A DNA stretch of 64,000 nt from Gonocerus acuteangulatus (Eukaryota > Arthropoda > Insecta > Hemiptera > Coreidae), in the NCBI GenBank assembly GCA_946811695.1, contig OX328123.1, positions 46,262,753 through 46,326,752 of the forward strand. The letters are read 5' to 3'. The translations under genes and the position numbers were made by a program. This document shows positions 1 to 9,760 of this stretch, piece after piece. Position 1 is the stretch's first letter. Each line of letters starts with the position of its first letter. Below the pieces are notes generated by a model, which searched no databases, was not told the origin of the DNA, and saw nothing but the letters and a program-made list of their open reading frames with translations.

Positions 1-47
1 GAAAAAACATAAACTCTGGTCTGTATCGTGTTAACGGACACATATAT

Positions 48-120
<73 letters not shown>

Positions 121-260
121 TAGATAGATAGATATAAATTTTAACTGGGGTCATTTTGGTGTCTACTAGGTAGGATCGATAAAGATTTGAAGAAATTTTT
201 CAAAAATTCCGTCATGAGTGCAACCTCAATAGCTACTTTCCTTCGGAGCAAAGTGCTAAA
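1..260 (+). mobile_element. 3' end of Helentron/HINE-like family B element
   Basis: After the AT array, positions 135-259 match 17841-17966 closely (same order of blocks, including the run ending in a small hairpin around TTCGG and then GTGCTAAAA). In this copy one stem base is changed (GGAGCAAAG instead of GGAGGAAAG). Positions 1-49 also match the block just before the AT array in the 17-kb copy. The 5' part lies outside the window. Non-coding. Confidence 0.7.
50..134. repeat. (AT)n microsatellite followed by (GATA)4
   Basis: About 69 bases of alternating AT followed by four GATA units at 119-134. It occupies the same internal position as the AT array in the second family B copy, so it belongs to the element and is not an independent microsatellite. 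Confidence 0.95.
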
Positions 261-439
261 AGAAAAATCAAATGCAAATATAATGAAAAGTAAGTTAAAA
301 TGACCATCGCTGAATAATATTAAAAAATAAAAACATTGTGAAAACAAGTGAATTACTATTCACTACTTTTTTTTTTCTTTTTTAAGTATTTTTATTAATT
401 TAATGAAATTAAATTCTGTAAAATATAATACATTTTGTA

Positions 440-754
440 ATGTGCTCACATAAACATAAGAAAAATAAAATAAAATCACGAGGGTCCGCACCAGCTGCTC
501 CCTTGTCTCCTCGGGTAAGCGAGATGACTAGGGACAGCCGTACTCCATTCCTCAACCAGCAGCGGTACGAAGTACTCGAGCTGGAAAAGGGACGAGAGAA
601 CTGCAGACACTGTAGGGGCTTGTGGGGAGAAGATAACCACCGTTATCACTCCCTTGTATTGCTTAAAGCAGATCGCGGGGCCACATCCTGTTCAACCGTC
701 GTGGCGGGGAATAGGGATGGTTGGGAGTGGACAGTGACTGGACAGCAGGATTAG
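440..754 (+). CDS. Unassigned ORF in a GC-richer island
   Basis: A 104-codon open frame starts at an ATG at 440. The stretch about 478-745 is clearly richer in G and C than the AT-rich DNA on both sides. The predicted product is hydrophilic, with a basic N-terminus (KHKKNKIK) and a CRHC motif in the middle that does not extend to a recognisable zinc finger. I do not recognise the family. It could be a host exon, a piece of a transposon ORF, or chance. No splice sites or promoter could be argued for. It sits between family B and family C elements. Confidence 0.25.
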   Translation: MCSHKHKKNKIKSRGSAPAAPLSPRVSEMTRDSRTPFLNQQRYEVLELEKGRENCRHCRGLWGEDNHRYHSLVLLKADRGATSCSTVVAGNRDGWEWTVTGQQD

Positions 755-795
755 GGTTTAGGGATAATTCTATTCACTACTATTACTAATAACTA

Positions 796-799
796 AATA

Positions 800-858
<59 letters not shown>
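796..858. repeat. (AT)n microsatellite
   Basis: About 63 bases of near-perfect AT at the 5' side of the family C Helitron block. The related copy at 47.85 kb also has an AT array at this place. Confidence 0.95.
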
Positions 859-862
<4 letters not shown>

Positions 863-1066
863 AGCAGCTGTCTGTCTGTTTGTTCCTTATACAAATCCAC
901 ACCGTTTGACCTATTATGACCAAATTTGGCACACGTGTAGGTCTTGATCCGGGGAAAGTCATAGGCTAGGTAAAAATCGACTAGGACTCACAGTTTGGAG
1001 GTCACGAGTTCGAAACTGTAAACCCGAATAGTTACAGATTTGAGTAATTAGATTTTAATATTATTA

Positions 1067-1250
1067 TTTTTTTTTTTTTTTTTTTTCTGCGCATCTACAT
1101 CTAGGTCATTAGCGCCGACATCCAGGGACCAGCGAGGAATTTTACCAGCGAGCCGTGGGATGATAAAATTCCTGCCGGAGGTTTGGAATCGAACCCACCA
1201 TCTCCTGCTTATGAATCCAAGGCGCTAGCCATTAGACCACGGGAGACCCC
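1067..1250 (-). mobile_element. tRNA-derived SINE, family 1, full length
   Basis: Read on the minus strand, this starts with a tRNA-like head: box A region TGGTCTAATGGCTAGCGCC and a good B box, GGGTTCGATTCC. The head is followed by a body of about 100 bases and an A-tail (T-run at 1067-1086). The body holds an inverted pair, GAATTTTATCA and TGGTAAAATTC. Body copies recur at 37.5 kb, 44.0 kb and inside the fold-back at 26 kb; a head copy is at 53.3 kb. Transcription would be by RNA polymerase III and movement would need LINE machinery (family knowledge). It is inserted into the family C Helitron. Confidence 0.8.
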
Positions 1251-1330
1251 AATTTATTTGGTATCTAATTTATTTTTCCTTTTCTCGATGCAGGAATTAG
1301 GTGTAGCATGGAGCCCGGGTAACAGCTAGT

Positions 1331-2970
1331 ATAATATAAATTTCGTGAAAACATTACAATGTAATATCATATTTATTAAGATGAACCAAACGTAGAATTA
1401 GCGTAGAACCCAATAATTTATAGCTTCCTCGGCTTCCATAAAAATATGGCACGGAATAAATAAAAAACTAAATAGATTTTCTAAAGGAGCAGCTTTGTAG
1501 GAATAAGTTATGAATCTTTAGACTGTAAGATTCAGAATACAGATAGAGTTTGGTTGAAAGTAAGATATCTCCAAGAAAGGCGTTCTGCTTTCTTGGAGGA
1601 AATTTGCATAGGATTATCATTATAAGTAAAGGGGTTGCGGTCGGTGGCTAAGTGTCTCGCAGTTCTAAAGGATTCGGCTATTTCAGATTTCCTTCGCTAA
1701 GTAAACAGTTTACCTGTGGACTTAGTTTTAAATTAGTCATTGCATATGGAACAGATAGAAATTATATTGGCTTTAAATTTTATAGGCAGAAGAATGTATG
1801 AGGTACGTGGCACAGTGGTCACAAAATCATAATCTATCCGTACAAAAACTTACCAGCTTATATTTTGTAATTGTTGTATTTTCGAGAGTAATAATAATAT
1901 AAAAAAAATAATGCTGAACGCAGTGGTGATTTCAGAAATTATGTAGGTCCAACGAAAAAAAAACGTTATTGCTAATCGAAGAGGAATAATAGAATGAAGA
2001 AGAATTTTTAACAGTATAATCCAATTTAAGGAGAATATTTGACTATATTCTTCATTATTCTTATAAATCTTCTAATTACTTAAGTAAGTAACTAAAAAGG
2101 ATATTGAAAATATAATATTACATTAGCATTAAAATTTTCCTCGATCATGGCAAGTACAAAATGTCGTTATCATGTAATGAGTGGATCCCACGAAATGAGG
2201 AGGTTATACATGCATGAAGGCTATGCTTGGTACACTTTTAGACATTTTTCTTTCAATGTCCCTCTCTGAACTGTACGATTTCCATAATATCTTTCGATAG
2301 TTAGCAAAATCCCAGTAATTAGAGTTTAAAGTTAGCAGCAAATACAAATTCTTCCTCAACCTGTTTAAATTTTATTTATATATTTTTATAATTTTATATA
2401 TAGTTTTATTCCCGAAAATCGAAAAACTTTAACGTCAATAAATCGTATTTTTAAAATGGGAATCTTGTAAAGAATGACTATCCCTTTCTTGGTCCAATAT
2501 CTCTTGACGAGAATATTTATTAGAACTAAAATTGAATATATACTCTCATCCTCCGTTAAAATCCATTTTCTTCTCCTAAAGTATGAGAAATATCTTGATG
2601 TAGGTCACGGCATACGATGTTAGTACGACAAAAGAAAGAAATTACTCCACTAGATGGATACGAATGGCTCTGTTTTGAAATGGGAAACACTATAGGGTAA
2701 TTGTCCAACACTTTAATGCCACAGTTACAGTGTTCCTTTTTATCTAGAGCTTTCTGAACCTCCAATTTGACCTAAATCTCACACATTAAGGTAATCCATT
2801 AAATGACCTTATACGACTAATTTTAATTTTTTATAAGGCGACAAAGAGGTCACATAACACTCTAAAAAGAGGGCATGGTAGAAGAGAGAAAGAAAAAAAA
2901 CTCACGCATTATACGTCATAAACGTAATGAACTGAAATGGTTGATAAAGACAACCAGGCTTGTTTGCAAA
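1331..2970. other. Unassigned AT-rich DNA
   Basis: About 1.6 kb with no long open frame, no inverted or tandem repeat that I could see, and no match to the repeats found elsewhere in the window. Confidence 0.6.
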
Positions 2971-4268
2971 GCCTTGGATCAGTGTAAGATGTTTTGGCCT
3001 TGATTATCTTAGCAACTCACGTTTCAGTGACTCAATATCTAATTTGTACAAGTATTTCCAGCCAGATAAATAATACTTGGTTTTTCAGTTTTGCCCAGCC
3101 AGATTTGAACTTAGGGATTTGCTCATTAAGTCAAGCCTTGGATCAGTGTAAGATGTTTTGGCCTTGATTATCTTAGCAACTCACGTTTCAGTGACTCAAT
3201 ATCTAATTTGTACAAGTATTTCCAGCCAGATAAATAATACTTGGTTTTTCAGTTTTGCCCAGCCAGATTTGAACTTAGGGATTTGCTCATTAAGTCAAGC
3301 CTTGGATCAGTGTAAGATGTTTTGGCCTTGATTATTTTAGCAACTCACGTTTCAGTGACTCAATATCTAATTTGTACAAGTATTTCCAGCCAGATAAATA
3401 ATACTTGGTTTTTCAGTTTTGCCCAGCCAGATTTGCTCATTAAGTCAAGCCTTGGATCAGTGTAAGATGTTTTGGCCTTGATTATCTTAGCAACTCACGT
3501 TTCAGTGACTCAATATCTAATTTGTACAAGTATTTCCAGCCAGATAAATAATACTTGGTTTTTCAGTTTTGCCCAGCCAGATTTGAACTTAGGGATTTGC
3601 TCATTAAGTCAAGCCTTGGGTCAGTGTAAGATGTTTTGGCCTTGATTATCTTAGCAACTCACGTTTCAGTGACTCAATATCTAATTTGTACAAGTATTTC
3701 CAGCCAGATAAATAATACTTGGTTTTTCAGTTTTGCCCAGCCAGATTTGAACTTAGGGATTTGCTCATTAAGTCAAGCCTTGGGTCAGTGTAAGATGTTT
3801 TGGCCTTGATTATCTTAGAAACTCACGTTTCAGTGACTCAATATCTAATTTGTACAAGTATTTCCAGCCAGATAAATAATACTTGGTTTTTCAGTTTTGC
3901 CCAGCCAGATTTGAACTTAGGGATTTGCTCATTAAGTCAAGCCTTGGATCAGTGTAAGATGTTTTGGCCTTGATTATCTTAGCAACTCACGTTTCAGTGA
4001 CTCAATATCTAATTTGTACAAGTATTTCCAGCCAGATAAATAATACTTGGTTTTTCAGTTTTGCCCAGCCAGATTTGAACTTAGGGATTTGCTCATTAAG
4101 TCAAGCCTTGGATCAGTGTAAGATGTTTTGGCCTTGATTATCTTAGCAACTCACGTTTCAGTGACTCAATATCTAACTTGTACAAGTATTTCCAGCCAGG
4201 TAAATAATACTTGGTTTTTCAGTTTTGGCCAGCCAGATTTGAACTTAGGGATTTGCTCATTAAGTCAA
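2971..4268. repeat. 164-bp satellite array, 8 units
   Basis: Eight head-to-tail units start at 2971, 3135, 3299, 3449, 3613, 3777, 3941 and 4105. The period is 164 bp except for the third unit, which lacks 14 bases. Units differ by only a few substitutions, for example GGATCAG versus GGGTCAG. Both ends of the array are abrupt. Read on the minus strand, part of each unit contains AAGTTCAAATCTGG, which resembles a tRNA B box, so the unit may derive from a SINE (weak inference). Confidence 0.95.
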
Positions 4269-4902
4269 TGTGCTACACAAAGCCAATAATTATATAGAAC
4301 CATATAAACCTGACACAAATATATACAAAAAACGATACATAATTAAGGAGATAATTGCTAATATAGTGAAGCATAAAAAAAAAATAACAATAACAATTAA
4401 AAAAAAGTCCGACTCGCAGGAACTGCATCATCTTAGCGCGGTTCCGTTGATATCCCTTTTGTCATTTGAAAAGCTTAGAATAGAAACAGATAATATGTGG
4501 TTCGGCCTTTGTTCAAAGGGCTTTATGATTTTACCTGGTCGGGTCCGCCAGACCCCAGAATCCTCTTCTAAAAATACCTATTTAGTACGTTTCAGTGCAT
4601 TGAATAATATCAAAAGTTTCCACCTTTTCTTGTGTTCGTCTACTATAGCAATAATTCTACAATTAATTAAAAAATAAAATAAAAAACCAACAGAATAATG
4701 CCAATTGAAAATATTCAAAAGACGTCATCGAATCTCTTTCTCTTGGCAAGCTATATTTCTAACAATGAATTGTTTTTCTTATTTTACTTAATCTGTTTTA
4801 TTGTCAAATACATTATCCAACTTTAAGCAATTAAAAAATAACAAGGAATAAAAACAGACAAAAAGAACTGTTCGAATAAACGGAATCAATTACTTCAAGG
4901 TT

Positions 4903-6250
4903 TAAGCACTTATTTCTCCGATTGACATCGCTTATTCAAAACTTTCTTCAAAACCTTCTTTTTAGACCATTTAGTAAGCTTTCGAATGGTAACCTTTCGC
5001 TTCCCAAGATTTTCAACCGTTTTCGAGATATTAATGAAAGTATACGAAGTTCCCAAAACTTTTCATTATTTCTAGCAACAGAAAATTGGTCTCATTTTAC
5101 CTATCCTGTTTTACACACAAATTCATTTTCCTAACATAAGAAATTGCAAAAATAAAAATCAATAAAAAACTAAGGGAAAGAGACAAAAACTACGAAAAGA
5201 ACGACAAAAAACCGTTCATAAGAGCTAAACAGACGTATTTGAAGTTTTAAGCACTTATTTCTTCGATCGACATCACCTAATCAAAAATTGTTTCAGAATC
5301 TTTTTTGTAGAGAATTTAGAAAGCTATCAAATAGTTCCTATCCACTTATCAAAATTTCCCAACAGCGTTCGAGATATTAATGAAAGTAAACGAAGTTCCC
5401 AAAACTTTTCATGTTTATTCATAAAATATTTTATTCTAACCCTTCCTTAACTCCAAACGTAACCAAAAGTTTAACGTGTTAGTTTTGATGAAATTCAAAC
5501 ATGCAAAAAATGTTTCAACTGAATCCCATGATTGTAAGTACCAAAACCAAGCTAGGCTTTGTATTTGTGTCGGCAGATACCTGGGGTATATTTACAACTC
5601 TTGAGGATTAACTCCTAGCAGGTACATGTTTCTGTGGACCTTTTGTTCCTACAGGCAGAGAAAGGACTCTCTATTCCCTCATAGTATCTAACCTGTGTGA
5701 AGTTGAATATTGTTTCTAATTATACGTATTCTGTTTTATTGACAAATACATTTGACAACTATAACCAATTAAAAACACTAGGGAACATGCCAAAGAACTC
5801 GGAGTTGGAGCCTCGACAGTTTCAAGTCATTTGAAGGAAATCGGCAAATCCAAAACTGACATTTCATACGGTACAGCCTGATATATTTCCAGCAATGAAT
5901 TGTTTTTCTTATTTTAATTAATCTGTTTTATTGTCAAATACATTATCCAACTATATGCATTGAAAAAAATAACAAGAAATAAAAACAAACAAAAAGAACC
6001 GTTCAAATATACGAGCTCAATTACTTCGATGTTCTCCGATTGACATCGCCTAATCAAAACTTTCATTAGAACCTTTTTTGTAGAGCATTTATTAGGCTTT
6101 CTAATGGTATTCTTCCGTTTACCAGGATTCTCAGTCTTTTTCGAGATATTAAGGAAAGTATACAAAGTTACCAAAACTTTTTATGTCTGTTAATAAAATG
6201 TTTTATTCTAACCCTTCCTTAACTCCAAACGTAACCACAATTTCAACAAA
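4903..6250 (+). repeat. Diverged internal repeats of family A
   Basis: A block with the phrases GATTGACATCGC, TTTAGTAAGCTTTC, TTTCGAGATATTAA and AAAACTTTT occurs at about 4903, 5255 and 6035, and again in copy 2 at about 46280. The copies are too diverged to be a fresh tandem array. Between the second and third units lies a segment at 5546-5705 that is also conserved in copy 2 at 45465-45610. Confidence 0.6.
5783..5872 (+). pseudogene. Fragment of mariner transposase DNA-binding domain
   Basis: A 30-codon stretch translates to a sequence containing ELGVGASTVSSHLKEIGK. This reads as the recognition helix-turn-helix region of mariner-family transposases, which bind the terminal inverted repeats. 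The frame closes on both sides and no DDE catalytic region is nearby. The fragment lies inside family A copy 1 and I could not find it at the equivalent place in copy 2, so it was either captured by the element or left by a nested mariner. The family call is by eye from a short match. Confidence 0.55.
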
Positions 6251-6623
6251 TTAGTTTTAATGAAAGTAGAATATGCAGAAAATGTTTCAACTGAATCCCA
6301 TAATTATAAGTACCGAAACCAAAAAACGGTATTCAAAAACTATTTTTCCTATTTTCTCAAAAACGGTTAAAGCTATCGCCATGAAAATGGTTTCATTCGC
6401 TTTCCTAGCCCAAGAAGCATATAAAACGAGTACTTACAAGCTTATGAACTCAAAAACGTAAGCGTTACGATTTATTTTGCGCGAATTTCGCCCCAAACGC
6501 CATCTTCCTGTGGGCGGATTTTGCTGGTTAACGAACTTGACCTTTCAAATTAGATGAAAGATTTTTGTACCAAATTTCATCAAAATCGGACCATTCGTCT
6601 AGGAGCTACAGAGCGAACAGACA

Positions 6624-6642
6624 AATATATATATATATATAA

Positions 6643-6709
<67 letters not shown>
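6624..6709. repeat. (AT)n microsatellite in family A copy 1
   Basis: About 86 bases, with one AAATATATAC interruption. It is flanked by ACAGACAA on the left and ACAAATTTGAACCACC on the right, and the same flanks surround the AT arrays at 33.1, 46.9 and 52.3 kb. Confidence 0.95.
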
Positions 6710-6711
<2 letters not shown>

Positions 6712-6811
6712 AATTTGAACCACCGTTATTTTCGGTCTCTAGGGGTTCTGAAACGCGAAATTTTCTAGTCGGCACTTCCGGATTGTTTCATTGTATCAAC
6801 CTTATAAGCGA

Positions 6812-6847
6812 GGTTCCTCCCTATGGGGGTGGGAGGAACCGCGCTAA
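6812..6847 (+). repeat. 3'-terminal hairpin of family A copy 1
   Basis: Perfect 10-bp stems at 6812-6821 and 6831-6840 around a 9-base loop, followed directly by GCGCTAA. The inverted terminal motif GGAACCGCGCTAA matches the 5' subterminal motif at 4433-4445. Confidence 0.8.
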
Positions 6848-6849
6848 AA

Positions 6850-7768
6850 ATAAAGAAAGAACAAAATTAAATAATGAAAACTTATATAGACATTTTAATG
6901 TTAATAAATTATAGCGTATTAAAAAAGTTCAAATTTATTGTGTACTGTCCCGTGTGAGCAATTGGTGTAAGCAATTTGTTAATTCAATGTTTTCTCTTTC
7001 ACTGCAGTCTGTAAGTAGGCGTTTAATTGTTAGACAGTCTACAGTTTAGTTTGGCCTGTTTTGTCATCAAATATGAAAGAGTCGAGTGTGAATGTCCAAT
7101 ATGTTATGTAGTAAGCTCCAATTCTTTGCTTCTTAAAATTCGAATATTGGAACTTCAGACTTCTACAGTAGGCATATTCTTCGGTAACTTGTCTTCTGTT
7201 TATGTTCGATTGCCATCGGTTGTTTATAATCAACCGATAACCAATAAACCCATAATTATGGGTTTAATAACATTTCATGACTTTATAAGATGTACATAAA
7301 GTCATTAAATTAACATCCTAAGTTTATTCGCTCGTTGGTAATTTTACCTCTTTGCCTGCTTTAGAACCTTTTCAGAATTTAGAATTTTTTTTTGTCATGT
7401 CCAGGTACCCATACAAAAGTTATATAAATGTGTATTGTAGTTTGTATAGTTATGATATTGCGCGTGTAATTTTAGGATGTGTACTGTAAATGTCTGCTAG
7501 GGAATGAAGAGAGCTCAAAGAATCTGCAAAAATAATGTTGAGTTCCTTAGTATTTGTACCTACTATTTGAAAGAGCCAAAAGAATTTCGTTTAGTTCAGC
7601 TATGAAGGTGCTAGTGTTATTTGGCCATTTTAAAGGTTTATGTTCTGTTGCCAGTGAGTGCTCGTCCCGTGTTGTGTTTTGGATCGGCCTGTGAAAATGT
7701 AAAACACTTGAGGGTTCTCAGATATTTTTTTATGAAAGTAATGTTTGTAGAAATATGTATGGCCTGGT
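6850..7768. other. Unassigned AT-rich DNA
   Basis: No repeat or coding signal recognised. There is a short local inverted repeat around 7220-7265 (GGTTTATAATCAACC and TAAACCCATAATTATGGGTTTA). Confidence 0.5.
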
Positions 7769-8045
7769 CAGTGGCGGCTAAAGGGCTTGGGGGGGGGGGG
7801 GCTTAGCCAAAATAGCCAATATTTTGAAAAAAATCAAAATACTTTTCGATTAAGTTAGAAAAATAAATTATTTAGGCAAATTAATAGTAATAAGTTCTAA
7901 TTAATGCATGCTCTTAGTTAATCAAATACTTCCATAATGATTTCCAGGTGCCCGGTTATAAAAATTTGATTCTATACCCCCAGGTAGGGCAGTTAGCCCA
8001 TATTAAATCAGCCCCCCCATAAATGTTTTTCTAGCCCGCCTATTA
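7769..8045. mobile_element. Possible hAT-like MITE
   Basis: The left edge reads CAGTGGCGGCTAA followed by a run of 12 G. The right edge has a C-run and then TAGCCCGCC, which is an imperfect inverse of the left edge. CAGTGGCG is a frequent start of hAT-type ends (family knowledge). I could not identify a convincing 8-bp target duplication, so the limits are approximate. Non-coding. Confidence 0.4.
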
Positions 8046-8365
8046 TGGGAGTGGTTCGTCTTTCTTATGTTTTGTTAAGGATATAATAAACTTCCTGAGT
8101 CTCCATGTGGAAGGAGTTTGCAAACATTCAGGGGAATTTGTGAATAACATAACTATATTTATGTACGGGCCACGACCAAGTGAGATAGAATTCATTTTGA
8201 GATTTAAGAAGCCTTTATGCCACCGTTGGGTAAAGATCTGAAGCAATCTTTCGGGATTTGCATTCCAAATAGGATTTACCTTCGCATCCTAAAGTTTTTT
8301 TAATCTCGGTAAATCCACATTTATATTCTCTTTAAATAAAAGGATATTATAAAATAACTCCTAAC

Positions 8366-8505
8366 ATACTGTTTTAATGAGGTAAATGAAAAACGTCCTG
8401 TTCCTTCAAAAAAGTTAACTTTTGTGAAGGAACAGGACGTTTTTCATTTACCTCAAGATCTTCCTTCTCTGCCAGCAACCTCAACGTTTTTGATACTGTT
8501 TTAAT
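8366..8505. mobile_element. 114-bp insertion bounded by 13-bp direct repeats
   Basis: The 13-mer atactgttttaat occurs at 8366-8378 and 8493-8505, exactly bracketing 114 bases. The bracketed piece consists of a 76-bp palindrome (8379-8454) and a 38-bp tail. A long direct repeat of this type is typical of target-primed retroposition. On the minus strand the tail plus one palindrome arm is an open frame (about 25 codons, acidic and basic residues mixed), so a fragment of an mRNA is one possible source. That origin is inference. Confidence 0.6.
8379..8454. repeat. 76-bp near-perfect palindrome
   Basis: The outer arms 8379-8407 and 8426-8454 are exactly complementary over 29 bp. The 18 inner bases are also self-complementary around a central GTTAAC with one mismatched pair, so there is essentially no spacer. 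Confidence 0.95.
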
Positions 8506-8516
8506 ATTTTACACGT

Positions 8517-8788
8517 CATGGGCGTATATAAGGGGGGGGGGCTGAGGGGGCCACAGCCCCCTCCGAAATTTTGATTTGATCGGTAAAAATTTCATAAAAC
8601 CCTTAAAAATAAATTAAATAAGATCATTTAGTTCATAAAACATATTCTATTTTGGGTGGAATAGCGTTTAAGTTGGCTAAAACTCTTCCAAGATCTAAAT
8701 TGTTAATATTCCATACACCGGAAATGGTCTCAGCCCCCCCCCAAATTTTCACAGCCCCCTCGGAAATTATTTTCTATATACGCCCATG
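8517..8788. mobile_element. hAT-like MITE, copy 1
   Basis: Terminal inverted repeats CATGGGCGTATATA at both ends (8517-8530 and the complement ending at 8788). The flanks carry an 8-bp direct repeat, ttacacgt, which is the target duplication size of hAT elements. G- and C-runs lie just inside the ends. A second copy is at 21729. No open frame; it needs a transposase from elsewhere. Confidence 0.75.
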
Positions 8789-8796
8789 TTACACGT

Positions 8797-9360
8797 TCCA
8801 TTAAAAAACTTTCTTGAAGGTATTATATGCTCTAAGGCTCTATATCTGGCAATTACTCCAATTGTGGCTCCAATAGTGAAACTTGTTTCCTACAAAGTAA
8901 TAATAATCTATTACAGTAGAATGAAATTTGAAAAACGCCTCGCCTCTGATCGTGATTGTGTAATATAAATACATATTGAACAACATAATGAACGTTAGGT
9001 AATAACATTGTTTAGTTTACTGAAGATATTGTACATAGAACTTGTAAACAAAAGCATTTGTCACTTCCAACCTCGATAGTCAACACTTGGATCTCAGTCT
9101 TTTCCACGACACCTGGGAATCTCACTACACAATTGCGTTGATTTCAAATTATACAGCGGTTAATGGAATAAAGGAATGTTGTAAAGAGAACAAAGTAGGA
9201 TACTAAAAAAAATTTAAAAGTTTAAATTGTCCCATCGTCCCTGATTTCCTTTTCTACACAAAGACATTTGCACATGTAATGTATTTGCTGGCAAATAATC
9301 TTTATTTCGTTGAATTTTTTACTAACAAAATAAACGTCCTCACACCTTGAAGATTCTTCT
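8797..9360. other. Unassigned AT-rich DNA
   Basis: Nothing recognised between the MITE and the 40-bp tandem array. Confidence 0.5.
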
Positions 9361-9760
9361 GTATAGAGAATACTATATATTCCAAGCTATTCTATAAGTT
9401 GTATAGAGAATACTATATATTCCAAGCTATTCTATAAGATGTATAGAGAATACTATAAATTCCAAGCTATTCTATAAGTTGTATAGAGAATACTATATAT
9501 TCCAAGCTATTCTATAAGTTGTATAGAGAATACTATATATTCCAAGCTATTCTATAAGTTGTATAGAGAATACTATAAATTCCAAGCTATTCTATAAGTT
9601 GTATAGAGAATACTATATATTCCAAGTTATTCTATAAGTTGTATAGAGAATACTATATATTCCAAGCTATTCTATAAGTTGTATAGAGAATACTATATAT
9701 TCCAAGCTATTCTATAAGTTGTATAGAGAATACTATATATTCCAAGCTATTCTATAAGTT
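9361..9760. repeat. 40-bp minisatellite, exactly 10 units
   Basis: Ten units of 40 bp start every 40 bases from 9361. Units are nearly identical; changes seen are tatatat/tataaat, agctat/agttat and aagtt/aagat. The unit junction can fold: attctata and tatagagaat are imperfect inverted repeats, so each junction is a potential short hairpin. The phase is exact with no indels, pointing to recent expansion. Confidence 0.97.

Larger units (their letters stand above)
786..1330 (+). mobile_element. Helitron-like non-autonomous element, family C
   Basis: The (AT)n is followed by a block that begins CAGCTGTCTGTCTGTTTG and contains GTTTGACC and TTGGCACAC. This block recurs at 36.34 kb (+) and 47.6-47.85 kb (-). 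The 3' end reads GGGTAACAGCTAG then T, which fits the CTRR-T terminus of Helitrons; the minus-strand copy ends the same way at 47634. It is interrupted by a SINE at 1067-1250. The 5' limit is uncertain because of the AT array. No coding capacity. Confidence 0.6.
4407..6849 (+). mobile_element. Helentron/HINE-like family A element, full-length copy 1
   Basis: The left end is TCCGACTCGCAGGAACTGCA at 4408. The same box begins copies at 44811 and, inverted, at 33632. A 13-bp motif TTAGCGCGGTTCC at 4433 is repeated inverted at 6835-6847, just after a 3' hairpin with 10-bp stems (GGTTCCTCCC), and the element ends GCGCTAAAA. Inside are several diverged copies of a ~200-bp block and an (AT)n array near the 3' end. 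Subterminal inverted repeats, a 3' stem-loop and an internal microsatellite are the layout described for Helentron-associated (DINE-1-like) elements. The class assignment is inference. No transposase or Rep/Hel frame. Confidence 0.65.

Noticed and set aside
1180..1250. tRNA-like sequence with good box B (also at 39.0, 42.2 and 53.3 kb)
   Set aside because: It is continuous with a repeated body and an A-tail and does not give a proper cloverleaf, so it is a SINE head and not a tRNA gene.
4270..4677. 135-codon frame at the left end of family A copy 1 (and its relative at 33381-33647)
   Set aside because: It starts outside the element in A-rich DNA, is not maintained in copy 2, and has no recognisable domain; treated as a non-coding element end.
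9361..9760. Regularly spaced repeats that might suggest a CRISPR array
   Set aside because: The units are head to tail with no unique spacers, and the context is clearly eukaryotic.
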